Assembly (NCBI RefSeq): GCF_041146795.1
Contig: NC_135170.1
Span: 7,287,033-7,351,032, forward strand
Origin: Maylandia zebra
Lineage: Eukaryota > Chordata > Actinopteri > Cichliformes > Cichlidae
DNA: 64,000 nucleotides
Direction: 5' to 3'
The notes under the pieces were generated by a model. That model made no database searches and was not told the DNA's origin. It worked only from the letters and a program-made list of their open reading frames with translations. The position numbers and the translations under genes are program-made. Below, piece by piece: positions 11,661 through 41,036 of this stretch (its first letter is position 1; every line of letters begins with the position of its first letter).

Positions 11661-12754
11661 TTAGTTTTTGTCTCCCTTGTCCTCCACGCTCACTGGTAAC
11701 CACGAATCTCTGTGCAACTTCTCATTCCTTTCCACCTCCTTGACGCTGGGTGTTGACGTTACCTGCATGTGCACCGGCAATTGCTTGAATTCATCCTCGT
11801 TCACGTCATAGTCCTTCATCTTTGAGCTAAGGATCCACCAGTTGCCAGCAAAGCCAATGTCCAACACCCGCTGAGGGATCTCCCTCCAGGGTACTGACAA
11901 GTTAGAGCACTGGGCTTCATACAGCATGGCGTCCGGGTCGTAGTCAGCGTAGTACACCACAGACAGAAGACCCAGGCTGGCATGGCAGAGGCGGCCCTCA
12001 TTACGGAGCTTCACCAGACTCTGTACATGGACATCAGAGATGCCGCTGCGGATCCAAGGGGACAGCAGTCCCAGCTGGTTGGAACGTTTCAGCAGGGCGT
12101 CGTCGAAGGACAAGCGGTCAGGTTTGGTGTAGAAGCAGGCCCAGGCACCGCCCAACAGCGTCACATACACTGATGTTCGGAGTGGTCTCTCCCAGGCGCC
12201 AACTACCGCCTCTCTGCACGCTTCTTTGTAGTCAGAGAGCAGGCTGCGACACCACACACCTGTAGGGAGCAGAGGACGAAAAACTAAGCCTGGATGTAAA
12301 CTACCTCTCCTCATGACAAAAAAAAAAAAAAAAAACACTGGCCGGCTGCAGGAGGTGAGAGGAGTCAGGTGACCTAATCACCATCTATTTATGACGTTAT
12401 CACACCAACAACCCAATTCAGCGGCATATAGTTGTTAGGAGGATTAAAAAACTCTATACTGTATCACTGTTTTTGTCATGCAACCAACATGCACAAAGAC
12501 TAGCAGAATAATGCGTTTAAAATGGTCATTTAAGCAATTAAAATTACTGGGACTGTTTCCGTTATAATAAGCTATGTTTACCACTGAGCTGGCCGTTAAC
12601 CCCCTTGCTATCCAGCTAACGTGGCTAACCCGTGCCTCAGTTCCTCACCTACTTTGCTGTTTTTCAGCCGCTCCCAGCGGCTCGCTGTGCCCGGAGGCGC
12701 CGCTGCTTCCGCCGCAGAGCTGAACATCATCCTCGCTACACGAAACGAGGCCAT
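11661..12754 (-). CDS. timm29: Mitochondrial import inner membrane translocase subunit Tim29
   Basis: Tim29 is a metazoan subunit of the TIM22 complex, which inserts carrier proteins into the mitochondrial inner membrane. It also contacts the outer-membrane TOM complex. Two coding exons were traced: 12649-12754 and 11661-12259, joined at a phase 1 intron (donor GTAG/gtgagg, acceptor ctacag/GTGTGG). The product is 234 aa against about 260 in human. Recognisable blocks include the Arg-rich start MASFRVARMMF (mitochondrial targeting character), SLLSDYKEACREA, a single hydrophobic segment SVYVTLLGGAWACFY, and the conserved core RVLDIGFAGNWWILSSKMKD followed by DVNEDEF. The chosen ATG opens exon 1. 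The frame extending exon 2 upstream to 12,338 is intron read-through with a poly-Phe artefact. Divergent neighbour YIPF2 and the nearby CARM1 support orthology. Confidence 0.9.
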
Positions 12755-13100
12755 TTTAACGACTCTTCTGCACTAAAGACTCTTAACCTTCATGCAGAAT
12801 TGACATTTTAACTAGTGACAGGGACCTCACATGAAGTCAAAATGGCAGCTACTTCTTTTTTGTTGGTTGACAGCTAACAAAAAGGTTTATTACCGCCATC
12901 TACTGGGCTGGAGTGGTGGTGCGAGACTCCAGAAAGAATTAGCCTACAAATACACACCCTGCTACCATAAATTACATTTCATCTCTGCTTACAATTTCTG
13001 TCTCTCTTTATAACTCAAAAATGCTGCTGTCCCACCATTAATAATTCTTTCCAATAACTGCCAATAACTTCTACACCCCCTTGTTTCTGTGTTTTAGTTT
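12755..13100. other. Upstream region of timm29
   Basis: This lies between the timm29 start codon and the hairpin at 13101. It must contain the timm29 5' UTR and probably part of the promoter area shared with divergent yipf2. No clear core-promoter motif was identified. Confidence 0.4.
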
Positions 13101-13176
13101 GATCATTTCTCTAGCTTTCCTATTTAACAGGAAAGCTAGAGAAATGATCTAGCTTTCCTGTTAAATAGGAAAGCTA
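13101..13176. repeat. Nested perfect inverted repeats
   Basis: Bases 13101-13120 and 13130-13149 are perfect 20-bp inverted arms around a 9-nt loop. A second hairpin, 13151-13175, has 9-bp arms. The segment 13111-13139 is also repeated in reverse complement at about 13150-13176, so the block is a palindrome of palindromes. It has no coding content. Confidence 0.9.
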
Positions 13177-13379
13177 TTTAACAGCTTTCCTGTTCCCCTT
13201 TTCCTTTGGCACTGAGCAAATTATATTTCCCTGATATGCACATGCAGTTGATCATCAGTTGATTATTTTTCCCTTTTCTTATTGTCTTGCTTTGGTACAT
13301 TTTCCCTGTATAGTCTATGAATGGCTTTAGTTTGCCCCTGTGGCCCATCTTTGCTGCCATTTATTTCTTATTTTCAATA

Positions 13380-13810
13380 CTTTTAATGCTTTTACTACTG
13401 CTATTACTACTACTTCTTTATCTTCCAGCTGGTCCCTTTACGGGTCATCACAATAGATCATCTGCTTCCATCTCCCCCAATCCCTTGCATGCTCGTCTGT
13501 CTCACCAACCCCCTTTATGTCCTCCCTCACTACACTTACGCCTTCTTTTTGCCTGGCAGCTCCACCTTCAGCATCCTTTGTCCGATATATTATCCACCCT
13601 ATCAAACTCTTCTCAACCTTGCTTCTCTTACTTGGTCTCCAAACTGCTCAGAAATCTTACCATGTTCACTTCTGACCGCCGACAGCTCCACTAGACACGA
13701 TAGAGGGTCTCACTCCCTTGCGTGAACCCTTCCTTTCGTTCTTGTTGCTATCCTCCTGTCACAAATCACCCCTGACACTCATCTCCATCCGCTCCACCGT
13801 GCCTGCACTC
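13380..13810 (-). mobile_element. RTE-type LINE relic
   Basis: The plus strand carries, in order, motifs I know from the antisense of a widespread fish RTE-type LINE: a CTTCCAGCTGGTCCCTTTA-like start, ATCATCTGCTTCCATC, CTCACCAACCCCCTTTATGT, TTGCCTGGCAGCTCCACCTT and ATCACCCCTGACACTC. Two further relics of the same family and orientation lie at 19060 and 20690. The copy is decayed and holds no useful frame. Confidence 0.55.
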
Positions 13811-14388
13811 TCTTGTGTTTTTTGTAACGTTAGAACCTTTCAAATAAAGTTATTTTGAAGAGCGCTTCCACGTGACAGCTTTGTTTACGCGGTGACGTGT
13901 ACCGGAAGCTGTGTTAAAATGACTCCAGTATCAGCAGGACCTGTAAGGCTGTGAAAGACAGGTGTTAGCATTGTAATGTTATTAATGTCTAGCATTTTAT
14001 TAAGTCCGCACAGACGCTGTTGTAATATATTAACCTTAGCTTTATTTACAATTTAAATATTAGCTAGTCGTAGGATTCGCTGTCTCTGCTGAGTGGTTGA
14101 TATTACGCCATTCAATATCATCATTATCAGCAGCAAGATCCTGCTGAGCAGCGAGGACAGACTGCCAAGACATATTTCACCTCTCTGGTTATTACATTTT
14201 GGTACGTTTCACCTGTTCTTATCGGATTTTAAAGCGTCAAAATTGAATATTTTTATATTATACATTAACTGTAAACTTCAAGTGGTTCTCTTGTCGGTGA
14301 ACTAACAGATGTTCGACATAGCATTTCTTTACTAACGTTCATTTTTCTCTCAGCTCTTGCATGAAGTTACTGGTTGTCCATTGGAGAC

Positions 14389-17495
<3,107 letters not shown>

Positions 17496-18650
17496 CCAAC
17501 ACCGAGGAGCAGCAGGGAAATGAAGACCGTCTTTTTTGACAGATCGAAAACGACTAGACTGGAGGAGACGGTGTTGATTATCACCACGGTGTGATTCACT
17601 TAATGCTTCATGGATAAAGTGCTGGGACGGTTGTGTGTATGTGCGTGTGTGTTTCGTTTGTCTAACTTATCCTGGGGTGGTTCATCTGTATTTCTACTGT
17701 GACTGATGTTTCATGATGTGGTGGATTGAGCAGTCCTTCTTTAACACTGTGACTTCCACTCATTTCATGATGTCGTAAAGGACGCAGGAAGACACTACAA
17801 AAGCTAATACATAAAACAATGTCACTCCTACTAATTTATCCTTATGACACATCACACGGACAACAACCAGATTTTTCAAGTTTAAAATGATTAGGTTAAT
17901 GAGAATGCCCTAAATGTCTAATTTCTCATATAAATACACTTTGTGGCTTGTGGTCAACCCTGTGGGCTCATAGATGGAATTATGCGTGGCTCTGCACAAG
18001 AGTTTAAACATTGTTCAACAGCTGTTTTACAAAGCTCCGAATGTTATAATTGATATTATTAGATGACAATGATTGATTTGTTGGTGTGTACATCACTTTA
18101 ATTTTAGAAGCAGGGGTATGCCCCCCTCCCTGCATCCGCTCTACACGTACAGATACATAGAAAAGGGACAATAATGGGGTATTTGTGTATTAAACATGTA
18201 GTGATACTGCCCTTAAGACACTGTTAGATGCTCTCAAGTCAAGCAATCTCTGAACTGTAAAGCTGCGGACTGGTCAAAAGATGATTGTAAAATAAAATAG
18301 AGTTTATGTGGTCCTGCCGGAAGAATATACATGTTTAGGTTGGCTCTAACTTATTAGTTATTCTATCACAAACTGAAACTCCAGCTGCTGCTTCTCTGCC
18401 ACGTGGAAATGTAGTTTACCGTTTTCACTCACAACACTGACTCCCTGAATTTGCTTCAGTCGGATGCGCAGAAAAGAGTTTATTGAACCTGCAAAGGGAC
18501 TCCAGCACATCACCGCCACTCTTCAGTCACAGAATGACCTCAGCTGCTTTACTTGCATAGACAGTTCAGTGTAAAATGAAGAAAGGGTTGATGGATGTAG
18601 AGCTATTTATTTCCTACTGTGAACCCAGGTAGGGTTGTATTAATAAACGG
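17496..18650 (+). other. yipf2 3' untranslated region and poly(A) signals
   Basis: After the TGA the sequence is non-coding. AATAAA hexamers occur at 18291-18296 and 18642-18647. Either could end the yipf2 transcript. A GT-rich patch at about 17,635-17,650 is the only low-complexity part. Confidence 0.5.
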
Positions 18651-19059
18651 ATTCTCTACTCCAGATTGTTTGGATCTTATTACTGTTCCAATCTTTGATC
18701 ACTCACAGCTGAAAAGGATTACAAGGTTTGCAGTTGAGCGATGTGAATCACCTTAAGCAACTTCAAAGATTGACTTGAACTAGGTCCCTTATGTGACAGG
18801 AAGACTAGAGACATGGCTTTGGTTCAGACTTGATGTCTAACACAGATCTTCAGACATTTGTCTAGATTTGTTTTTTTCTCAACATACTTCATTCTGACCT
18901 GGTTTCAGGATGAATTTGACCTACTTTGACTTTGTGTTAGTGAAATGATTTGAGAAGATGCTTGACTGCTTTAAAGCTCAACTTCGACTTCTTTCAATTT
19001 AAGATTTGTTTTGTAAATATTCAGAATTAAATTGAGATAATCCATCATCGTGATATACA
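18651..19059. other. Intergenic, no gene seen
   Basis: AT-rich, non-coding DNA without recognised elements. Confidence 0.45.
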
Positions 19060-19695
19060 CTATTCCCATTCCAGGTACATTGTAACAGCAAACCCTGCTG
19101 AAACCATATACCAAAAATGTAACCTGACATGCATCTCCTGAGAAATGTAACTACATCTCGTCATCAGTGCACATCTGCAGTGGATCATCGGACTCCATCT
19201 CACCCTATCCCTAGCCTCCCTCTCTTCTGTCACACCAGCCCTCCTCATGTCCTCCTCTACATCCATGAACCTTTCTGCAATCTTCCCTTTTCTCTCATGT
19301 ACTCATTTCTAATCTTGTCCCAATGAAAATCCTACCAACTTCACCTTTGCCTGCAGTCTTTATGTCAGTGTCACCATCTTCAAACCATCATAGCAGGTCT
19401 CTCAACAGTCTTGTAAACCTGTCTCCATACATTCTGCAATCTCTTCTTCGCCTGTCTCGTGCACTGTTCGTTGCTTTGGGTGGTTGACCCCAGGTATTTA
19501 AAGTCATCCACCTTAATCAGTCTACTCCTCTTCTTTCCAGAGCATGCTTCCACCTCTCCAGGTTCTCTTCCGTCCGCCTTCTGTTCTCACTACAGATCAC
19601 TATGTCTGCAAACATCAATCCATGCAGACTCTTGTTGGCCTAATCCATCAACTTGTCTGTCATTATTGGAAATAAGAAGGGACACATCTTTTTCA
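19060..19695 (-). mobile_element. RTE-type LINE relic
   Basis: On the minus strand the low-coordinate end encodes MDVEEDMRRAGVTEE followed by RVRWSPMIHC, the C-terminal signature of RTE-type reverse transcriptases (consensus close to MRxxGVTEEDAxDRxRWRxMIRC). The higher part, 19,440-19,690, corresponds to the region just after the catalytic FADD motif. The copy is decayed, with the frame broken throughout. Confidence 0.7.
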
Positions 19696-20689
19696 TATGT
19701 ACTCCATTTTCAGAATCTCAAAAGTAACAGGACAAAATAACAATTTGAATCACAAGGATTGTTTTTGAGCCTGATGCTAATATTTAGAATAACAAATCCC
19801 ATGTATTTTTACTCTTTCCCCTTGTCATCCAGAGCTACGTGAGAGGAGGTTTTTGCTGACTCCATCAGCCTCGTGATCATCTTAACGCCTACTACATCTG
19901 AGTCAGAAAGCAGCCTTCCCACATTCAGATAAAGAATAAATAACACTGCAGGATTGCAGTGGAGAGACGGGACCAGATTAAACTTGCTGCCCTTGCACTA
20001 CCCAGACTATGGATCTCTCACACACACACGATAAACTGTACTTTATTTACTTAAAACAGGCTTTCCTGGAACAGAGCACAATAATAATATTAGAAATAAT
20101 AGGCCCCGCTTACACCGAGTGAACCACAGGAGTCTGTATGTTAAGCAGAATATTAGTAACGCATACAGACTATGAATACAACTGAATAGTTGTGAATGCA
20201 TTTTACGCTCGTGCATTCACAACTATTAAAACCAGCTCCATTAAGAAAAACAAGGTAGATAAGAGAGCGTGACCAGTATGTGTACACTGTTCTTCATCAA
20301 GTAAACATTAAATGCACTACAGAAGAGTTTTCTTTTTGTTTTTTGTCTCTGTCCATTTTCTCAATTCTTTCTCATCTTCTCCCATATGGAAAAGATATTT
20401 ATAAATCTTATCAAGTTTGTATCTGTCTTGTGTGAAACTTGTATGAAAAGCAGACAAGAGTGAAAACCGACATAAGAAACCTTGAAAAATTATATAAATG
20501 AAACTTGTATGTTTTGGATACTTACTAATACAATATATGAAAGTGATGAGAAAGTGGCCACTTTCATGAGTAAATCATATAAACCTTACATGATTTGCTA
20601 TATGAAGCAAGCCAAAGCCGATGCAAGTTTTTCCTATTTCTTTTCCATTTGAGCTTATCAACAAAAAAATGTATGATCGCAACTTTAGC
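19696..20689. other. Intergenic, contains one perfect hairpin
   Basis: No gene is supported. The segment is AT-rich and contains the hairpin at 20185-20227, described separately. A partly self-complementary stretch lies near 20,545-20,580. Confidence 0.45.
20185..20227. repeat. Perfect 16-bp inverted repeat
   Basis: Bases 20185-20200 (AATAGTTGTGAATGCA) pair perfectly with 20212-20227 around an 11-nt loop. No flanking duplication or coding sequence was seen. Confidence 0.9.
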
Positions 20690-21130
20690 TCATATTTCAA
20701 ACAATATTTCTTGTGCTGGTAAATTTAGGGTCATCACAGCAGATCATCTGCTTCAAGCTGATTCTATCCTTTGCATCCTCCAAGGTCACACCAACCCTCT
20801 GTGTGCTCTTCTTCATTACATCCATGAATCTTCTGTGGTCTTCCTCCTCTCTGACAGTTGTGTCTCGTCTCTCTAACTTTTGTCTCCAAGGTGGAAAAAC
20901 TGATGAGTCCCTCTGATATGTTAATTTCTAATCCTGTCCATTCTGGTCACTCCCCAATAAAAATCTTAACATCGTCAACTATGCTACCTCCAGCTCAGCC
21001 TAATTTTTAAGCCATATTTCGCACCAGGCTTCACTACCATCTTGCAAACCTTCCCTTTCACTCTTGCCATAAACCTCAGCTCAGAGGCAATCCCACCCTA
21101 ACGTTCAACCCTCCATCATGTCCCTAAACA
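20690..21130 (-). mobile_element. RTE-type LINE relic
   Basis: The plus strand shows the antisense motifs AGATCATCTGCTTCA, CACACCAACCCTCTGTG, CTCTGATATGTTAATTTC, AATCCTGTCCATTCTGGTCA and AAACCTTCCCTTTCACTCTT, in the same order as the known fish RTE-type element. It has the same orientation as the relics at 13380 and 19060. It is decayed. Confidence 0.6.
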
Positions 21131-22024
21131 GGATCACTTCTGGCTCAGAGAAACCATCATGATGGTGGCCTTAAGGCTTTAACATGGGGAGTGCCAAAAT
21201 GAATGTAATCTTTTATTTACAGCGTGTCTGGACTGGGTGAATGTCCCTCTCCCTCCTCTGTCCAACCAGAAATGTGTATGCAGACTCACTTAAGCCTGCA
21301 TAAGCCAGCTTAACTAAGAGCTATAGTTGGGTGAATGAAAGCGAAATTGTTTTGTTTTTTAAATCAATAAATAAACTTCTAGACCTCTTGAAAGTACAGA
21401 AACAAACAAGGAAACTAGTTCCACAGAAGAAAGACCTGACAGCTAAAACATGTTTCCTATTCCACTAACATCCCTTCCCCCTCAGGTAACCTGCACCCTG
21501 AGGGGGAAGTGCTCTGTTAGAACAAGGTACTATGCGATCTTTAAGACAAGACAAGGCCTGATTGTTCAAGATTTCGTATGTGAGGAGGTTTTTAAACTGG
21601 ATTCTTGATTTAACAGTTAGCCAAATAACACACTGAAGGAAAACTCCTAAAAATGGCTTCATGGATAAAGAAAGTTGGGTATCATCCGTCTAGTGATGAA
21701 AGTGTTTGAAGTTTTCTTTCTAACAGGATCATCAAAGGGAAGCACGTGTAATTTTACAAGCAACAGTCCAGAGAGCGTAACTCCATGGAACGTTTTGTGC
21801 AACTCCCATTTACATCTATAAACTGTAATCTTTTTGACAGATATGATTCAAACCGTTTCTACTAATCTCTGTTTAAATGTGAGATGCCCTAACTTTACAG
21901 AAGGCTTTGGGGGGTTTTTTGTTTTGTTTTTTAAAAAATAGCATTTGGAAAAAGAAAAAAAAAAGAAAAGAAAGAAAAAAAAAAAACACCCAACCTTTTT
22001 TCCAGACCAGAGAAAGATCTAAAT
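21131..22024. other. Intergenic, no gene seen
   Basis: Non-coding. An A-rich patch lies at about 21,950-21,985. No feature is recognised. Confidence 0.45.
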
Positions 22025-22242
22025 CAGGGGTGTCAAACTCCAGGCCTCGAGTCCTGCACGGTTTTAGATCTCACCCTATGTCAACGCACCTGATTCAAAT
22101 GATAAGTTCATTACCAGGCTTCTGGAGAACTTCAAGACATGTTGGGGAGGTCATTCAGCCATTTAAATCAGCCGTGTTAGATCAAGGACACATCTAAAAC
22201 CTGCAGGACACCAGCCCTCGAGGCCTGGAGTTCGACAACTGT
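22025..22242 (+). mobile_element. hAT-type MITE
   Basis: Terminal inverted repeats of about 27 bp (CAGGGGTGTCAAACTCCAGG... and its near complement ending CAACTGTG) enclose about 160 bp without coding potential. The flanks are ATCTAAAT on the left and CTCTAAAT on the right, which fit an eroded 8-bp target duplication. Both features are typical of hAT MITEs, which are abundant in teleosts. The outer bases of the right end have diverged, so it is not recent. Confidence 0.8.
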
Positions 22243-25200
22243 GCTCTAAATGGAGTGCAATCCCAGTTCCACCTACAATTTTATAAATTTAAACGCTTTA
22301 TGATCTCAGTAAGTACGGCTCTCATCTTTAATTACACCTAGCTACCCAATTGAATTTGGAGTAGCTGGTATTTTTATTATGGCTATTGGAACAGCATTGT
22401 ACCAGTGAGTCTAGGAGAAACCACCCAAACCGTTGTCCTTAACACTTACCTCAAGTACAAACACCTCAGTGTGGATTTCCTCAATACTGTACCTCTCAAA
22501 CTCTCTTCATTTTCCCACAGCTTGGCTGAAAACACTTACATATAAACACATGCATGTTCAGAACACTGCTGGAGATTAGAAACATTTGTGAAACCCAAGT
22601 TTTTAATCTTGTTTTTAGACCCTTGTTTGGTTTGTAGGCACCACTTGCCCTGAAGGCCTCCCATGAGGTCTGTGTCGCAACCTGCTGTATTCATCACAAA
22701 AAACAAAGACAATTCTATTTCTATTTAAATAAAAAACCCTTAGGGGTTTTATGAGCACCCCCAAGGTTTATGAATAAATATCAGCAATCTGACATTACAG
22801 TTATTTTCAGCTGGACGCAGCACTGATGACTAATTAGCAACTGCTAGCATACTAGCACCAGGATGGTTGTGACAGAAAGATTTCCTGTGGTGTCCCAGGA
22901 GTTCATGGGCCGAGTCACTTATTTGGGGTCAGTGAATAAAAACAGTCTGTTTTGTAAATCTTGGCCACAACATGTTTTTAAATGGAGGATTTCCTGTGGC
23001 ATTAAACTACAAGCTCATTGGCTAATGACTCAATCAAGCGATGCACCTTCACAGTTAGACCCGCCCTTCTTCACGTATGATTTTGTACACACTCGACTGC
23101 ACAGGTGGAAATATCGAGGCCTTTATGACATGACAGCTATGTTTTTAACACCCACAGACAATATAAATGTTTAAAATAGCTTAACCAATAAGAGTCCCCC
23201 CATTATTTCTTTTGTAAATAATACTCATCATCATGGATAAACTGCATTTTCTTTGCCAATTATCATCAATTAGGACCAATAATATTCAGCTTTCGCCCGA
23301 CCACTTTCAGACCACAGTATCAGCAGATATCATTGGAAGTACCTCGAAGTTGTCTTCAGCATTACCTCCTGACCCCTTTTCAAATTAAGTAGCAGTGACA
23401 TTGCCCGTTTTTAAACAGGGAAATTATGAAGACCGAGCCATATCAGCAATCTTATGGTTGTTCCTGAAAGCAAGCCAGAATATACTATTCTTAAGTCATG
23501 ATTCTATGATCAGTTACTTTTTATATTCTATTCTGTTACCAATTTGCCTTGGATATTAGTCATTTCCATGCGTTGCTCCATAATAGATGCCTCATGGTGT
23601 CATTTAAAGGTTTAAAGGGTGCCTACTGGGACATCAGTGACTAATGTACCCATAAAGCAGGAATCACTTAGCAGTCTTAAGCACAGTGGCTTCTTTTAAC
23701 TGTGTCTGGAGCAGACGAGTCAATGTCAGACAGTGAGAAAGGTGTTATTACTAGTTGGTGAACACAAATGAGAGAACATGACAGTGAGTCTTCCTCATAC
23801 ACTTCCATGGTCAAAGTGGATGCCACTATGACTACACAGAGCAATGAATCCATGACAGAAGAGACACGATGGCTATAGAGCAGCTACAACATGGTAAACA
23901 TCTGTTGTATCCACAGTCTATTTAACAAATTAAAGTACTACAACACCTGACTCCAGGATGGTTTTGAAACATTTCCACAACATTTAATTTGCGCTTTTTT
24001 CCTTGTTTGCTTTTTTTGTGAAATAAAGAAAAAATATATATCAAGAAAACAAAAAAGTTATTCCTACAAACAGACATTTTTCCCCCCTCAGCACTCCTAC
24101 TAACTCAAATTCCAATAGTTGTGACACTGGAAGCAATGCATAAATGTGTCAGTCTTTCTTTCCTTGACTGATAAAAAGGGGGTGTGGGCAGGGGTGTGTG
24201 TGTTGGGGCAATGATATGTTGGAGGTCATACACATTGAACAGACGAGGAGAGAGGCGTACCGGCCCCTTCTCCCTCGCCTTGTCATTGAAGTCTACTTGT
24301 GACAGTCTCACAGTCTCAAAGGGAGGTTGGGAGGAGCGTCAGGCAAAGGAAACAAAGATGTAAACTAGGACGTTGCCGGTCCGGCACAGCTTTTCTTTTC
24401 CCGCTAGCCAGCTGGCTGCATCCTGGGTCATTGGTCTTTACTGGTTCATTCTCCAAATCTTCCTCCAACTGCACCAAAGCAATCTGGCTCAACAAATGCC
24501 TGACTGGCAAGAAGCTGCTGCAATTTATTCTGATTTTTAAAAAAAACCTTCTGGGTGCAGAAAACATGAGCAGCAGCAGAAAGTGCATTTCATATTTTAG
24601 GCTGACAGGGCTGAAATGTTCTAGCTTCTCTCTGACTGTGCGATCCGTCACCTTCCATGTTGGGTACAAGAAACAATCAAATCTTCCACAAGTCCCTAAA
24701 GAGACATGGCAAGCAGCTAGCAGCTATTTGGCAACCACAGACCAACAAAAGCCAAAATTTGGTGGCAGCCAAAAATAACTCTAACAAGAATAAAGCTGAC
24801 TACTATGACAGGGCCGTAATTACAGATCGATGTGGATGAGTGAACTGCTGTAAGTTTATCATCTCCTGACCATCTATTACTACTACCACCACTGTAAGTG
24901 TCGTACAGTTCACGCACTGATCAGAAACCCTTTCATATCGAGCTGGAGCCGTTTACAGTGGTGACAAACATGTTCATCTGGAATGGGAAGAACCCTACAG
25001 GATCAAACAGGTCATCAGCTCAAATACAGATTTGCCTTAAAACTCTGATTTAAAAACATGAATTTCAATGTGTGAACTTCATGCTAAATTCAGTTGTATA
25101 ACACGAAATAAAGACTGGACCAAAAAAAAAAAATCTTCCTGCAACTCCTCTAATGGTGTCTTGTTGAATTTTTGTATTCACTTTGGACGGTGGCAATGCC

Positions 25201-26894
25201 ACAATGAAGACAGAGCTGGAAATGTCCTGTGCAGACACAGCATCCTACTGCTGCTCGTCAAAGCATCCGATTCCTCAAGTTTTATTTTCCTGTGATTTTC
25301 CTCAAGATATTAAATCCATCTAAGACACCTACTGTTTTTAGAAGGTGTGAGTCGGTAATCTGAACAGTTCTACTGCTTCTTAATATGAAAAACAGGAAGT
25401 AGAATAAAGTGGTACTATGCAAAGATGAGGTAAGTTAGCATCCCAACTTATCCCATCTGCAACACCAATATTTCAGCTACTCATTCTTTCAGAGTCCGTG
25501 GGTAAGTAGGACTCTAACCCTAACAGCACGCGCAGCCACACTGAATGGCACACAGGAGCATTTACTGAAAAGCCCCAACCATTCAGTCGCTCTTTTCCAT
25601 TAACCCGAGGGCATCTTCAAGTTTCCTGTTCAGATATTAACCACAGTGAGTCATCTTATAAGGCCTAGTAACATTTACGCATCACTTATATCATCACACA
25701 AGTCTCAGTGTAGTCACATTTACTGATAGAAACACACACGGTTACAACTCTGAACGTCCTAAACAGCAGCGCGCACACAAAAAGGAGACTCGCTTCTGAC
25801 TGACAACAGCAGAGACCCAAACATTTAGAAATGGGGTCAAATTCCACCAGAATTAGTGCTGGCTACACGTGCGGGCAACGCTGTGTACATATTGTGGATT
25901 TGTCTGAATAAGACGCTGAACAACATTAACGGAAAGGTAACCTGTCTGAATTGGAGAATGCCATCATTTTAAAAGACTGGGGATGTCAACAAACAGCAAC
26001 TTATAGCAGACACTGAGACGCTCCGTTATCATGACTCAGCATGGAAGGTGATAGAGCAACACCAATGCTTCCAAGCAGAACTCTGAGGGTCAGCCTGTCC
26101 AAGCCACGAAAAAAACAAAACAACAAAACACAAAAAAAATATTTCTACTCCTCTGGGTGCCAAGACTTGTAGATGACTTCAGTTTGTGATCCATCCTCCT
26201 CCGCCTAAACCCAAACTGCATGAGTAGGAGTAAGCAAGATGCCATTTGTTTAATAATTTGAGGGGGCTGTTTCATTCGGCACAGCTCAGTCTCTGGGGAA
26301 GTGTGGAGGGAACATGGCTGGATCCAGTATGAAAATCTAAGGTGGCACCTGTAGAGACGCAGTGATGATGATCATGATAACAGTGTCCTACTGCACAAGT
26401 GAAAAGCTTCAGCATCACTGGTGAGGAAGTGTGGAGAACCACGGGAGCGGACCGATGTTGGTATCTGACAACAAGCGGATTCTTGAGGAAAGACAAACAC
26501 TCGCAGGGTCATGACATCTAAATAATGAGCTATAAAGAGAAAATAAGGGAGGTGGAGGGATTGAAATACATATCGAAGGAGGGTGGAAACCCAGGGAGGT
26601 CAGATGATAAACTGCTGTGCATCTCAGATGATACAGTCCCAGTGAGGGAGGGGGAAAAGGAAGGCTTCGGCTTTCGGAAAGACAAGAGTCTGGACGGAAA
26701 CGAGAGTTTTCAACGGTTCATCTAGCGATGATTCAACAGAGCAGAAAGAGGGTGTCGAACAAAAAGGAATCTCCAGCACAGAGCTGGTTTTGGTATACTG
26801 GTTTTGGCTGCAGTTGGTGATCAATCTGGGTTGGGGAGGGGAAGGGGGATTCTTCTCATGCGGGGGCATAGGAGGTCTTTGCGAGGTCTTCGTC
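22243..26894. other. Region downstream of carm1, probable long 3' UTR
   Basis: No gene is supported. The part close to 26,894 is the carm1 3' untranslated region. A minus-strand AATAAA at 25281-25286 is a plausible polyadenylation site, giving a UTR of about 1.6 kb, but others further left are possible. The overlapping open frames at 24299-24778 (plus) and 24316-24669 (minus) show no domain and no splice support. Confidence 0.45.

Positions 26895-41036
<14,142 letters not shown>

Noticed and set aside
11661-12338. A longer timm29 exon starting with a run of Phe
   Set aside because: The extra N-terminal codons read through the acceptor and a poly-A/T tract of the intron. A proper first exon with a targeting-type N-terminus exists at 12649-12754.
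24299-24778. A 159-codon plus-strand frame and its 117-codon minus-strand overlap
   Set aside because: Neither shows a domain, a biased composition like the real genes, or splice partners. The region is likely carm1 3' UTR or spacer.
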